Assembly (NCBI RefSeq): GCF_000379805.1
Contig: NZ_KB903598.1
Location: 142,232-206,231, forward strand
Length of the DNA stretch: 64,000 bases
Source of the DNA: Lewinella cohaerens DSM 23179
GTDB lineage: Bacteria; Bacteroidota; Bacteroidia; Chitinophagales; Saprospiraceae
Direction of reading: 5' to 3'
This document shows, piece after piece, positions 1 through 8,508 of this stretch. Position 1 is the first letter of the stretch. Every line of letters starts with the position of its first letter. A program made the translations under genes and the position numbers. The notes beneath the pieces were generated by a model that was not told the origin of the DNA, ran no database searches, and was given only the letters and a program-made list of their open reading frames with translations.

Positions 1-590
1 TTCTCACGTGCTATTGGAGGGTAATTTAATTGTTTGAATACTGGGCGAATGAGTTGCATCCGGCTGCAGTCTTTTGTTTCCATATCTACACATTCAGACA
101 GCTGTGCCGGTTGGTCTGGATAATGAAAAATGACGTCTTTCGCAGGAATGCTGTAACTGCCCTCCTTGAATATTTTCCACTGCCCTCCTGTTTTTACCAA
201 CGCTCCTTCCAATGAAAGATGGTCAATTTTTTCAAATTGAACAGGAAGTAATAGCTCTCCTTTGCCATTTGCTAAACCAAATAAATCCCCTTTTCGGATA
301 GGTATACTACTGGCACTATTGATCCTTATTTCGTCATATTCGCTAGGTAAAACAATCCTCCCGCTGGTATTGACAGCTCCGTAATGATCCCCCGTTTTCG
401 TAATCGAAATACCATATTTAAAAGTGCTAACACTATCGTAGAGAATGTCTTGGTGCCTGGTATTGTAAATATCTTTCAGGTAATATTTGCCCGTTTTTCG
501 ATCTTGCTTAAACTCCTGAGCTGTTACAAAAAATGGGAGGACACTCAGGAAGATTATCAGGGGAAGAAGGTAAAAAATGGATTTCATCAT
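1..590 (-). CDS. WG-repeat secreted protein, probable TonB C-terminal domain, partial
   Basis: Open frame on the minus strand that starts at an ATG-ATG pair (590-585) and runs off the left edge without a stop, so only about 196 codons are visible. The first residues, MMKSIFYLLPLIIFLSV followed by LPFFVTAQ, form a signal peptide. The middle alternates short beta-type units (YGAVNTSGRIVLPSEYDEI, then GLFGLANGKGELLLPVQFEKI-like), which is the WG-repeat pattern of Bacteroidota envelope proteins. The last visible residues, LNYPPIARE, match the start of a TonB C-terminal domain (YPxxAR, normally followed by a glycine-rich beta strand). I infer a periplasmic or outer-membrane-associated protein that may contact a TonB/Tol-like partner. 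The stop and the rest of the domain lie outside the window. Confidence 0.75.
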   Translation of the reverse strand, partial: MMKSIFYLLPLIIFLSVLPFFVTAQEFKQDRKTGKYYLKDIYNTRHQDILYDSVSTFKYGISITKTGDHYGAVNTSGRIVLPSEYDEIRINSASSIPIRKGDLFGLANGKGELLLPVQFEKIDHLSLEGALVKTGGQWKIFKEGSYSIPAKDVIFHYPDQPAQLSECVDMETKDCSRMQLIRPVFKQLNYPPIARE

Positions 591-706
591 AGTTAAGAGC
601 TTATTGGGGAGTTTACGAACTGATTTTAGCTAGACTGATGACCACCAGCTCCTCAGGATTTACTAATCCTTAATGTTGGTGTACCAAGTACTTTGTACCC
701 AATACC

Positions 707-760
707 GTGAGGCTTGGAGGGCCGCTTGCTGACAATAAGAAATTTATAAGAAAGCCTCAC
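707..760. repeat. GTGAGGCTT inverted repeat downstream of the phosphoesterase gene
   Basis: GTGAGGCTT at 707-715 and its complement AAGCCTCAC at 752-760, 36 bases apart, directly before the stop of the minus-strand phosphoesterase gene. It could act as a 3' hairpin, but there is no T-run. The same GTGAGG/CCTCAC pairing recurs at 9028-9050, and GAGGTTT/AAACCTC at 26958-27005. Confidence 0.4.
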
Positions 761-3124
761 CTACTCCACCACAAACCGCCCACTTCCCACAAGTACTCCG
801 GCTTGCTTTACGCTAAAGAAATAAATTCCTGCACGAAGGTTGGTTCGCTCCAATAAGAGCTGGTTGTCCTCTTGGGTAAAACGAACGGGAACCTTTTGGC
901 CAATATCATTGGTCACGTAAAGTTCAATGGTGTCTGCATTTGTATCTGGCAACAGTATTCGGCAAGTATTCGACCAAGGGTTAGGCGCTACCTGTAATAC
1001 TTCCGCAGGGGGAGATACAGAAGAATTGCCAGTGACATATTCTGAGCAAGCACCAGTACTGTTACCTAACCGCAAAAACAGATCATCGAAATAGCTGTCA
1101 TTGTCAGTACCTGCGTTGCGGGTGCCGGTCAGCACAAACTCGATGAGTCTGGTTTGTGCAGGTAGGTTGTGAAATTCATCCACCAGCGTCCAGTTGCTAT
1201 TCAAATTTGCAAATTCTGGGGTAGAATCAAGCACCGCCCCGGCATCATTCAAAAAACGCAAGTAAAGAGCGGGGCGGTCGCTACCGGAAAAATTAGCGAG
1301 ATAGCCGCCGAAATTAGCCTGCCAGTTGCCGGTGTCAATAGAATCCGCAAAAGCAACAACATTGACTTCCTGGCTACTCCGAGCAAATGGGCTTTCTTCG
1401 CAAAGACCACCTACTGCAAAGTAATAGGTGCCGCTATGTGGAGCAATTCCATTACATTCTCCCGAGGTAAGTGCTTCAACGATCCCCTCATTGGTATCCC
1501 AGTATTGCAGGCTGCTTTCTGCGCCAGGGTTGAGTAAAATATTATCAGAAAAAGAAGAACCGCCAGTAGTGAAAGGCACAACGCTTGACCACTCACTCCA
1601 GTTGAGCTCCCGGTCGCGGTAACGTACGCGCCAGCAGTAATTGGTGTTGGGGGTGAGTCCGGTGATACGCTCGTCGGTAAGGTCGTCGCCGGCCTGGGTA
1701 TCTTCGTAGAAGTAGAGGTTTTGGTAGCTTTTCCAGCGTTCAGCAACAGGTGCTGTGAGGTCTTCGCAATTGGTGAAAACTTGCCAGTGACTCTGCCCGT
1801 GGGTAGCCTCGGGTGTGCCGGAAGCGAATTCACCTGCCTTCAGTACAACACACTCCGGAGAAACAAGGTCAAAATTGGGGAAGATGGCCGTTGGTTGACT
1901 TACCGCCCGGTTGGCTTTACGTACGGTCAGGCTATCGACGAGTACATTGTCCAAAAAGTTGGCCTCGTTGCCTCTGCTAATCCTTTTGAGCGTGAATTGT
2001 GGCTCCTCACCAGCGGTAACATCCACGGTTACAAAACCCCATTCATCACGGGAAACCGTAAATTCATCATAGTCCGCCTGCGGGTAGTCTCCCCAATGGT
2101 CAATGGCTCCGCCCGCAGTGGCTACGTTTACCCAAAGGTGCTTGTGATCCCGCGATTGGCCGCGCGAATACCCGTGTGTATGCCCAAAAAAATGGATGCT
2201 CGGCTTGCCACAATCGGTGCTGAAATCCTCCAGGCGCTGGATCACCTCGCCCGTAAAGTTGGACTCTCCGGGTAGCCATAATTCCGAAAGGTGAGGGTGG
2301 TGGAGTTGCGCGAAGACAAAATCAATGTCCTCATTTTCACAACTCATCGCCAGTACATTTGTCAGCCAGTTGAGCTGTTCCTCAGTGGTGTAAGGCCCAT
2401 TAGAGTCGAGCCCAATGATGCGCAGGTTTCCATAGTCATGGTACCACCAATGCTCTTCCGACCCTGCGCTGCCGTTCTCGGGCAAGTTGAAATATTGGAA
2501 GAAATAGTCCGAATCGTTCTCGTGATTCCCCGGCACGGGATAAACCGGGATACGACTAAAAAGAGGCTGTGCCGGCGTGAAAAAGTGGTCTCTCCACTGA
2601 CTGTACACATTACCATTTTCTACTAAATCCCCTGGGATCATCACCAGCGCTAATTCTTCCGTCAAGGTATCACTGAAATGATCATTTAGGTAGGGAATCA
2701 CGCCGTCCTGAACAACTTCCCGATATTTATCAGGCTGGTTGCCGTCGCGTTGCATATCGCTCATGGCCAGTAGCCTGAACGACTCATTGTCACTAGCAAA
2801 AGGTGGCGTTTTGAAACTAAAAACTTCAGATACGGCACTTCCCGTTATTACACGGTAATAATAGGTGGTAAACCGTTCCAAACTCGTTAATTGCACGTCG
2901 TGCATACGCGTATCATTACTGGTAGAGGTAGTGTTGCCAGTGGTTGTATTTCCTAAGGCTGTGGTTAAACCCCACTCCACGGTGCTTTCTTCTCCCTCGT
3001 CGGTCTCCCAAAGCACGTGAATACTGCTAGGCGTTGCTTTTTGAAGATAGGGAAAAACTTGTATGGTTTGTGCCATGAGCAAATGGCAAATACTTGTAAA
3101 ACCAAGAAGTAGCAGTAGTCGCAT
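761..3124 (-). CDS. Secreted calcineurin-like metallophosphoesterase with fibronectin-type domains and T9SS sorting domain
   Basis: 787 codons. Residues 1-19 are a signal peptide (ends LLMAQ). Residues 22-107 resemble the fibronectin-III-like N-terminal domain of purple acid phosphatases. The phosphoesterase core follows with its metal ligands in order: SDMQ (D123), GDLVEN (165-170), GNHEND (199-204), HH at 275-276 and GHTHG (314-318). A second fibronectin-like segment, a jelly-roll-like region and a C-terminal PNPWSN...NLRAGIYFFSVK segment typical of a T9SS type A sorting domain complete the protein. It is expected to be exported to the cell surface or medium and to hydrolyse phosphoesters; the substrate cannot be told. 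An inverted repeat GTGAGGCTT/AAGCCTCAC lies directly after the stop (707-760). Confidence 0.85.
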   Translation of the reverse strand: MRLLLLLGFTSICHLLMAQTIQVFPYLQKATPSSIHVLWETDEGEESTVEWGLTTALGNTTTGNTTSTSNDTRMHDVQLTSLERFTTYYYRVITGSAVSEVFSFKTPPFASDNESFRLLAMSDMQRDGNQPDKYREVVQDGVIPYLNDHFSDTLTEELALVMIPGDLVENGNVYSQWRDHFFTPAQPLFSRIPVYPVPGNHENDSDYFFQYFNLPENGSAGSEEHWWYHDYGNLRIIGLDSNGPYTTEEQLNWLTNVLAMSCENEDIDFVFAQLHHPHLSELWLPGESNFTGEVIQRLEDFSTDCGKPSIHFFGHTHGYSRGQSRDHKHLWVNVATAGGAIDHWGDYPQADYDEFTVSRDEWGFVTVDVTAGEEPQFTLKRISRGNEANFLDNVLVDSLTVRKANRAVSQPTAIFPNFDLVSPECVVLKAGEFASGTPEATHGQSHWQVFTNCEDLTAPVAERWKSYQNLYFYEDTQAGDDLTDERITGLTPNTNYCWRVRYRDRELNWSEWSSVVPFTTGGSSFSDNILLNPGAESSLQYWDTNEGIVEALTSGECNGIAPHSGTYYFAVGGLCEESPFARSSQEVNVVAFADSIDTGNWQANFGGYLANFSGSDRPALYLRFLNDAGAVLDSTPEFANLNSNWTLVDEFHNLPAQTRLIEFVLTGTRNAGTDNDSYFDDLFLRLGNSTGACSEYVTGNSSVSPPAEVLQVAPNPWSNTCRILLPDTNADTIELYVTNDIGQKVPVRFTQEDNQLLLERTNLRAGIYFFSVKQAGVLVGSGRFVVE

Positions 3125-3228
3125 AGGTCGTTATTTGTCTTTAAGGGAAATTGCACTTTTTTTCTACACAATACGAAGTCCTAAAATTACAGAAAAAGCG
3201 TATCTTGAAAAGAGCCAAATTACCAATC

Positions 3229-3630
3229 ATGCCAAGTATCCACCACCTACTTACCATCAACGCCCCTGCTGAGCGTGTATTTGAAGCCATTACCACCCCC
3301 GAAGGATTATGTTCCTGGTGGACCACCAAAGCTGCCGGAGAACCATCATTAGATGCAGAATACCAGTTTTTCTTCAGCAAAGATTACGACTGGCGCGCGA
3401 AAGTCGTAGAGGTCACGCCTCCTTCACAAATAAGCTGGCAAATGACGGATGCCGATAGTGATTGGGCACCCACTCAACTCCACTTTCAATTAACAGAAGG
3501 AGAAGACGGAATGACTACGGTACGTTTCGCACATACCAGCTGGGAAAAAATCAACGATCATTTTCGCCGCACCAGCTTCTGCTGGGCTACATATTTAGAG
3601 GCGCTACGTAAGGTCGTGGAGAAGGGGTAG
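3229..3630 (+). CDS. SRPBCC/AHSA1-family protein
   Basis: 133 codons from ATG at 3229; the frame is open from 3151, but the upstream part overlaps the divergent promoter region and the family homology begins right at MPSIHHLLTINAPAERVFEA. The pattern APxxxVFxAITTPEGLxxWW at residues 10-30 and the C-terminal helix (FCWATYLEALRKVVEKG) are typical of the AHSA1 (activator of Hsp90 ATPase homologue 1-like) branch of the START/Bet v1 fold, which binds small hydrophobic ligands. Length is normal for single-domain members. The gene is divergent from the phosphoesterase (105 bases between start codons). No specific ligand or role can be assigned. Confidence 0.8.
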   Translation: MPSIHHLLTINAPAERVFEAITTPEGLCSWWTTKAAGEPSLDAEYQFFFSKDYDWRAKVVEVTPPSQISWQMTDADSDWAPTQLHFQLTEGEDGMTTVRFAHTSWEKINDHFRRTSFCWATYLEALRKVVEKG

Positions 3631-3671
3631 GGCTTTGCCTGTGATCTGTGCAGTTTTATAAAGACAGTTAT

Positions 3672-4694
3672 ATGAATTTAAGTAAGGGGGCTTTGGCCTT
3701 TGTACTATTTCTGCTAATTAACGCATGTACAAGCGACGATGATAGAATCTTAGTAGGATTAGAGGGTATAGAAAAGAGCCAAAGAACAGGAGAATATTAT
3801 CATTTTGATGATGACAGAATTTTTCTTTTAAGCCAAGATTCTATTGAAGTTATTCCTTTGAGGCAGGGGTGCATTCTATCACCGGCGGGAGCAAGGAAGT
3901 TTGAGTTGTATGAAGAAGACGACAGTCGCTATGCAATAGTTGATGGGGATACGATCAACGCAGATTTTGATCACTTAAGAGGTAGTCTTTTTAGCCATCG
4001 CTTTGATGTTGTTGAATATCGATGCTTATCCGCCGTAGATATTGTTCTGGATGCAGAATACTTTGAAATAATAGAAATGATTGAAGGAAATACATTCGAT
4101 TTCTCAATAGATGATTTCAACTACAGCGTTTCCTTTTATGAAGAGGAAGTTTGTATTATAAATCGAGAAACAGAAAAGGATAAATTTATCAATAGAGGTC
4201 TATGGTTTGTTAGGCAATTAGGAAATAGCTTTTTTCTGATCATCGATGGCCCGGAAAAGATTTTGAAGTTTCAGCTTTCAGGCTTTTCTAGCAAAAGTAT
4301 CAAGGCATATAGCTTCAATAATGAGAAAAGGGAAGAAATTACCTTTAGTAAATCTACAGGTATTTACGCAGTAGCTGAAAGTGGGGTATGGACTTCTAAC
4401 AGAATGGAAGAGGGAACAGAGGACTGGATACCCCCCGCGATAGTGAATTCTACTTCAGGGGTGTGGCTCTCTCAAAACGATAAATTTATAGTGCATGATT
4501 CTTTTAGAATATCTAATAGCTATCTGTTTACCTCTGCTCATATAGACTGGAATATTAACGCTATTGTTGTTGACTACAATGTAGTTTTTGATTTTGATAT
4601 TGACTTTCTAGACAGGAGAAAACTCAAGCTATATCCTACAGATGAAAATGGAAAAGTAGATAAACTATTCTCCAAAGTCTACTACTTAGAATAG
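3672..4694 (+). CDS. Lipoprotein of unknown function
   Basis: 340 codons from the ATG at 3672; the frame opens 24 bases earlier at 3648, but only the 3672 start gives a clean lipoprotein signal peptide (MNLSKGALAF, then VLFLLINAC, with Cys19 at the cleavage site). The mature protein is acidic and rich in aromatic and charged residues with alternating beta-strand patterns; I recognise no domain. The codon use is noticeably AT-richer than the flanking genes, which may mean recent acquisition. It lies 41 bases after the SRPBCC gene in the same direction, but functional linkage is not evident. Confidence 0.65.
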   Translation: MNLSKGALAFVLFLLINACTSDDDRILVGLEGIEKSQRTGEYYHFDDDRIFLLSQDSIEVIPLRQGCILSPAGARKFELYEEDDSRYAIVDGDTINADFDHLRGSLFSHRFDVVEYRCLSAVDIVLDAEYFEIIEMIEGNTFDFSIDDFNYSVSFYEEEVCIINRETEKDKFINRGLWFVRQLGNSFFLIIDGPEKILKFQLSGFSSKSIKAYSFNNEKREEITFSKSTGIYAVAESGVWTSNRMEEGTEDWIPPAIVNSTSGVWLSQNDKFIVHDSFRISNSYLFTSAHIDWNINAIVVDYNVVFDFDIDFLDRRKLKLYPTDENGKVDKLFSKVYYLE

Positions 4695-4726
4695 TTGGCA
4701 TTCCCCGCGAGTGAAACGAGCACAAC

Positions 4727-4797
4727 CGTGAGTGTTAACGCCCCCCCCCCGCGATTCCGACTTTTAGTCGGAAGAACACCGCCGTGAGCGTTAGCGA
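4727..4797. repeat. Short imperfect repeats with a C10 tract and a CCGACT palindrome
   Basis: Between the lipoprotein and the DUF819 gene two related 15-mers occur (ccgtgagtgttaacg near 4727-4740 and ccgtgagcgttagcg near 4782-4796). Between them lie ten consecutive C (4741-4750) and the hairpin TTCCGAC-TTTTA-GTCGGAA (4755-4773). A similar palindrome core, CCGACTTCAGTCG, is found near 45652-45664. The region looks like degenerate intergenic repeat material rather than a defined regulator. Confidence 0.45.
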
Positions 4798-4855
4798 ACA
4801 CTTTCCCAACATAAGCGCTATCTTACCTCCTTTCTTCCATCCATATTCACCTTTC

Positions 4856-6013
4856 ATGCAAGCTCCCCTCGCTATTCTCGCCGTCTTAGCCTTAAATATC
4901 GTCATTAGCGAATGGCTCAACCGGCATACAGTACTGCGCTATTTAGGCACCACGCTATTGGTTATCTTACTCACGGCAGTGGTGGCCAACCTGGGTATCA
5001 TTCCCTCGGCTACGCAGGGCTCCGAATTGTACGACGGCATCTTTCACTACGTAGCGCCCATCTCTATTTTCTTCCTTTTATTGGGCGTCAATCTTGGCGA
5101 ACTCAAGAAAGCTGGGCTACCCATGCTGTTGATGTTTGTCATCGGTTCCCTATGCACTGCTATCGGAGCAGTTTTTGCCGTTTGGCTAGTGGGCGGCGGC
5201 AGTGCTTTGGGCGAAAGTTACCGTGCTTTGGCAGGCATGATGACCGGCACTTATACTGGCGGCAGTGTCAATTTCAACGCCATCGCCATTGAATACAACA
5301 TGATGGAAGAAGGCAACCTCTATGCTGGCACCGTTGCCGTCGATAATATCCTCACGGCTATTTGGATGATCGCTACGCTCCTCATTCCCAAGTTACTCCA
5401 GGGTTGGTGGCCACGCAATCAACTTTCTGGCCAGCAGGAACTTACCGCCGAAGAAATAACGGCCATTCAAAGCGAGGACGAAAATATAGACCCCATGCAG
5501 TTGGGCCTGTTACTCGCATTAGGCGCGGGTACACTCTGGGCATCCGAAGCATTGACCGACCTACTGGCAAGCCATGGCGTGGCCATACCTTCTATCCTGA
5601 TTCTCACGACAATTGCTTTGGTTTTAGCGCAAATTCCTGCCATCCAAAAGATCAGCGGAGCAAAGCTCTTGGGGCTGTTTTTCGTCTACCTCTTTCTGGC
5701 GGTCATTGGTGCTTTTTGCGAACTAGCGGCCCTCGGCGAGATCGGCGAAATGGCCCTGACAATCACCATCTTTACAACGACCATTGTCTTGGTTCACGGC
5801 CTGCTCATTTTTCTATTTGGCGGTTTACTCAAGCAAGACTGGGACCTGGTGTCCATCGCCAGTCAGGCCAATGTTGGTGGAGCTTCCTCTGCTATGGCCC
5901 TGGCCAAAAGCCTAAATCGCACCGACCTTATTCTCCCTTCTATCCTGGTGGGCACCCTCGGCTCTGGGCTGGGCACTTATATTGGCTTCTTCGTGGCAGA
6001 GGTGGTGCTTTAG
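4856..6013 (+). CDS. DUF819 family integral membrane protein
   Basis: 385 codons from the ATG at 4856. The open frame extends to 4784, but the extra 24 residues fall in a repeat-rich stretch, and starting at MQAPLAILAVLALNIV gives the expected first membrane helix and the family's usual length. The protein has about ten hydrophobic segments and the conserved GMMTGTYTGGSVNFNAIA stretch in the middle with a related SQANVGGASSAMALAKSL stretch near the C-terminus, an internal pseudo-duplication typical of DUF819 (YjcL-like) proteins, which resemble sodium-coupled transporters. Substrate unknown. The gene stands alone between repeat-like intergenic regions. Confidence 0.8.
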   Translation: MQAPLAILAVLALNIVISEWLNRHTVLRYLGTTLLVILLTAVVANLGIIPSATQGSELYDGIFHYVAPISIFFLLLGVNLGELKKAGLPMLLMFVIGSLCTAIGAVFAVWLVGGGSALGESYRALAGMMTGTYTGGSVNFNAIAIEYNMMEEGNLYAGTVAVDNILTAIWMIATLLIPKLLQGWWPRNQLSGQQELTAEEITAIQSEDENIDPMQLGLLLALGAGTLWASEALTDLLASHGVAIPSILILTTIALVLAQIPAIQKISGAKLLGLFFVYLFLAVIGAFCELAALGEIGEMALTITIFTTTIVLVHGLLIFLFGGLLKQDWDLVSIASQANVGGASSAMALAKSLNRTDLILPSILVGTLGSGLGTYIGFFVAEVVL

Positions 6014-6638
6014 CGTATGTTCAGAGCTGTTATTGGGGCCATGCCTTCGTACCTTGGCACCGGGCTGTCTGGTCGCTATCACTCCCGTCCATCCCATTGT
6101 CCTTGGTTGCTCCGCACCCCGAGCTCCGGCCTATAGGCCTGCGCACCAATACGATTCTTACGAATCTATCAGTGTCTGGCCCAACCTCTGCAAGCAAACG
6201 AGTCAGAAAAAAGATATTATCACGGCCCACGGCCCTCCGATGTCCTCCGCTCGGGCGGAAGTGGCCCACAGGGTCGGAGAGTTGATTGGTTCTGAATGCG
6301 CTTAAGTTCGTGCCCAATTAAAGGGATCTACGTGTCCTCCTTTGGAGGAGGTGCCCGAAGGGCGGAGGAGGGTTGCCCTTGCGACTAGGGCAACCCTCCC
6401 TCGATCCTGTGGATCGGTCCCTTCAGCGGGACACATTTGTTCCTGCTAGTTGCATGAATACCATTGGTTAACGGAGGTGGCATTACGTTAATCTGGCTTT
6501 TGGAGGACGTTCTTTGGTAAAAGGCATAGAACCAATCAACTCTGCACAGGGTCGGAGGTGGGGCTTCGCAACTTGAGGCCAGTTCGTAGAATCAAGGAAC
6601 TTCATAGAAATCTCATTCAATAGGGTAAGCTCTAACTT
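6014..6638. repeat. Gene-free repeat region with nested inverted repeats
   Basis: About 625 bases without a credible gene, between convergent genes. It contains: a CT-rich block (6053-6135) of the kind found dispersed in intergenic DNA and resembling the block at 48126-48252; a 13-bp perfect stem GGAGGGTTGCCCT/AGGGCAACCCTCC (6367-6379 and 6387-6399), itself inside GTGTCC (6332-6337)...GGGACAC (6428-6434); and a 16-bp inverted repeat AGAGTTGATTGGTTCT (6278-6293)/AGAACCAATCAACTCT (6528-6543). The 13-mer CACAGGGTCGGAG occurs twice in direct orientation (6267-6279 and 6545-6557). The short open frames here have no protein-like composition. Confidence 0.6.
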
Positions 6639-7070
6639 TCATGCTTCTGCCCGCGCCTTCAGGGCCTCATTCATCGCCAAGAACCCCACCTTGGTATTCT
6701 CCCTGATCATTTTGAGAATAATGCCGGAAAGGATGCCGCTAAACTGCTCACCGTGGATGAACTTTGTCTGTCCTTCTCCCAAGTCTTCCAGCAAGAAATA
6801 ATGCTCGCCATCAAAAAGGCCAGGAAAAAAGAGATGGCCAAGCCAGCGAAATTCCCGTTCTGGTTGGTTCACCTTCACTACAGGAGTGAAGTTCATTGCT
6901 TTCTGGCCAGGAGCTTGGATCGTTGCCCTGATGGTATTACCAATAGCAAGCTCGCCTTGGAGCTTTTGGATAAATGGATTCCACTGAGGGTAAGCTTCCT
7001 GGTCCATTAAAATGGCCCAAACGGTAGCAATAGGGGCGTCGATAACAATAGAGGTGGTGATGGTTTTCAT
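6639..7070 (-). CDS. SRPBCC (polyketide cyclase/START-like) domain protein
   Basis: 143 codons starting at the ATG at 7070. The frame stays open to 7253, but that extension overlaps the start of the divergent AraC gene, whereas MKTITTSIVIDAPIATVWAI is the canonical first strand of the SRPBCC fold. The pattern MDQEAYPQWNPFIQKLQG (residues about 22-39) and the C-terminal amphipathic helix are typical of the polyketide_cyc2 group. A small cytoplasmic ligand-binding or lipid-handling protein is likely. It is divergent from, and may be controlled by, the AraC-family gene at 7182. Confidence 0.8.
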   Translation of the reverse strand: MKTITTSIVIDAPIATVWAILMDQEAYPQWNPFIQKLQGELAIGNTIRATIQAPGQKAMNFTPVVKVNQPEREFRWLGHLFFPGLFDGEHYFLLEDLGEGQTKFIHGEQFSGILSGIILKMIRENTKVGFLAMNEALKARAEA

Positions 7071-7170
7071 TATTTTTGATTTTGTTAGCACAAAGGTCGG
7101 CGAACGAAGCCCTGGCTGCTTGACCGAAACTGCCAGCCTGTTGTCATTTCGCGCCAAAGAAGAGAATGTG

Positions 7171-7178
7171 TACCTTTG
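7171..7178 (+). promoter_or_regulatory. TAnnTTTG -7 box abutting the AraC start codon
   Basis: TACCTTTG is a perfect match to the Bacteroidota -7 element and ends three bases before the ATG of the AraC gene. If used, transcription would begin at or next to the start codon and give a leaderless mRNA. No well-spaced -33 TTTG is visible, so this may be chance. Confidence 0.35.
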
Positions 7179-7181
7179 AGC

Positions 7182-8192
7182 ATGGCCTTTAATGGAAGAT
7201 TTGTACTCAATGTAGCCACCTTCGCCGCGCGGCAGGGCGCAGATTATCAGCACTTGATTGCCCTGAGTGGCCAGTCAGAGGCTGATTTGGGTAGCCCCGA
7301 GAGCGTATTGAGCCGGGAGGTCTATAATTCGATAATCGAAGCAGCGACAGCCAAGACGGGAGACCCCTGCCTTGGGTTACACATGGGAGAGGGGCTAAGC
7401 CTTTCCGCAGCGGGGCTCATCGGCCAGATTACCCAAACTTCTGCGACCGTAAAGCAAGCTCTGGAATACTGCTGCGAGTTTGCCAACCTGGGCTGTAGCG
7501 AATTGCCCATGCACCTTGAAAAAGCAGGAGCTTATTACAAGGTGTCTCTTCAGCAGAATAAGCTTTGGGAGCAGCAATCTCCTCTCGCTTATCGGCATAC
7601 AGCAGAAGGTATTCTCGTATTCACCCTCCGCGAATTTCAGACGCTTACTCAGCAGCAATATCACCCAACGGCGGTACATCTTCCCTGGGGAACAGGCCCT
7701 TCTTTATCCGAATACCAACGAATTTTCAAAGCGCCTTTGGTTTTTAAAAAAGAAGAGATCGCGATAGTACTTCATCAGTCACAAGTAGAACAACCCATCA
7801 TTACTGCAGATTTTGAACTCCTTAGAATTTTAGTTACCCATGCCGAACAGAAATCGGCTCAGATAGACGAAAAAACAGGCTTCGTGAATACTGTCAGGCA
7901 ATCAATGGTACAGTTGGTAAAACCAGCATTCCCAACGGTTGAGCAAGTCGCCCACTACCTGAATGTAAGTCCCCGAACACTCCAGCGTCGCCTAAAAGGC
8001 GAAAACTACAGCTATAAGCAACTCCTCAAAGAACTTCGCCAGGATTTTGCCCTTAGCTACCTGCGGCGTGCAGACCTAAGTATCAGCGAGGTAGCTTACC
8101 TACTCAGTTATGCTGATATTAGCGCCTTTTCGCGAGCTTTCAAACGATGGCAAGGAGTGGGCCCGCAGGCTTGGCGGGAGAGGAATATGTGA
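7182..8192 (+). CDS. AraC-family transcriptional regulator
   Basis: 336 codons from ATG 7182; a TTG two codons earlier is also in frame but unlikely. Residues about 15-190 match the arabinose-binding-like N-terminal domain of the OruR/ArgR-type AraC group (LALSGQSEADLGSPESVLSR-like start and LGLHMGEGLSLSAAGLIG). Residues about 235-332 form the double helix-turn-helix (VEQVAHYLNVSPRTLQRRL, then LSISEVAYLLSYADISAFSR and the FKRWQGVGPQAWR signature). A cytoplasmic DNA-binding regulator responding to a small molecule. Its likely target is the divergent SRPBCC gene 111 bases away, as is common for divergent regulator pairs; this is inference. Confidence 0.9.
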   Translation: MAFNGRFVLNVATFAARQGADYQHLIALSGQSEADLGSPESVLSREVYNSIIEAATAKTGDPCLGLHMGEGLSLSAAGLIGQITQTSATVKQALEYCCEFANLGCSELPMHLEKAGAYYKVSLQQNKLWEQQSPLAYRHTAEGILVFTLREFQTLTQQQYHPTAVHLPWGTGPSLSEYQRIFKAPLVFKKEEIAIVLHQSQVEQPIITADFELLRILVTHAEQKSAQIDEKTGFVNTVRQSMVQLVKPAFPTVEQVAHYLNVSPRTLQRRLKGENYSYKQLLKELRQDFALSYLRRADLSISEVAYLLSYADISAFSRAFKRWQGVGPQAWRERNM

Positions 8193-8298
8193 CGTGAGTT
8201 GTCTAAAAACAGGATGTTTCTTGAAAGACATTATTAAAAAGCTTATTTTAGCAATAGTATTGAATGAAGTAACAAGGATTAGAAAATAGATGATTTAA

Positions 8299-8508
8299 AT
8301 GGGTAAGACAGATATATTGGAGATAGTTAATAGTTTTTCAATATCTGATCGCTTGCGATTAGTAGAGGAAATATTAAGAACAATAAGAGAAGAGGAAGTT
8401 ACTGATACTCACTCAGGTAATGAGCTATTAGAATTTGCAGGTATCATTAGTGAGAAAGAAGCAAAAGAAATGAAAACTGCAGTTGCTGAATCTCGTGAAA
8501 TGGCATGA
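8299..8508 (+). CDS. Small antitoxin-like protein
   Basis: 69 codons. The sequence (SISDRLRLVEEILRTIREEE, then LLEFAGIISEKEAKEMKTAV) matches a group of small acidic proteins encoded upstream of toxin genes in Bacteroidota and cyanobacteria. The N-terminal half has ribbon-helix-like spacing and the C-terminal LLEFAGI...EMKxAxAESR helix would bind the toxin. The next start codon overlaps the stop (ATGA at 8505-8508), the normal arrangement for a toxin-antitoxin pair, but the following frame stops after 20 codons (see the decayed frame at 8505-8675). It therefore appears to be an orphan antitoxin. Confidence 0.65.
   Translation: MGKTDILEIVNSFSISDRLRLVEEILRTIREEEVTDTHSGNELLEFAGIISEKEAKEMKTAVAESREMA

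Noticed and set aside
1169-2626. Plus-strand open frames of 111-184 codons across the metallophosphoesterase gene
   Set aside because: Antisense shadows of a gene with intact catalytic motifs on the minus strand.
6030-6317. Open frames on both strands (up to 107 codons) in the repeat region after the DUF819 gene
   Set aside because: They fall on CT-rich repeat sequence and palindromes, overlap one another on opposite strands and show no protein-like composition.
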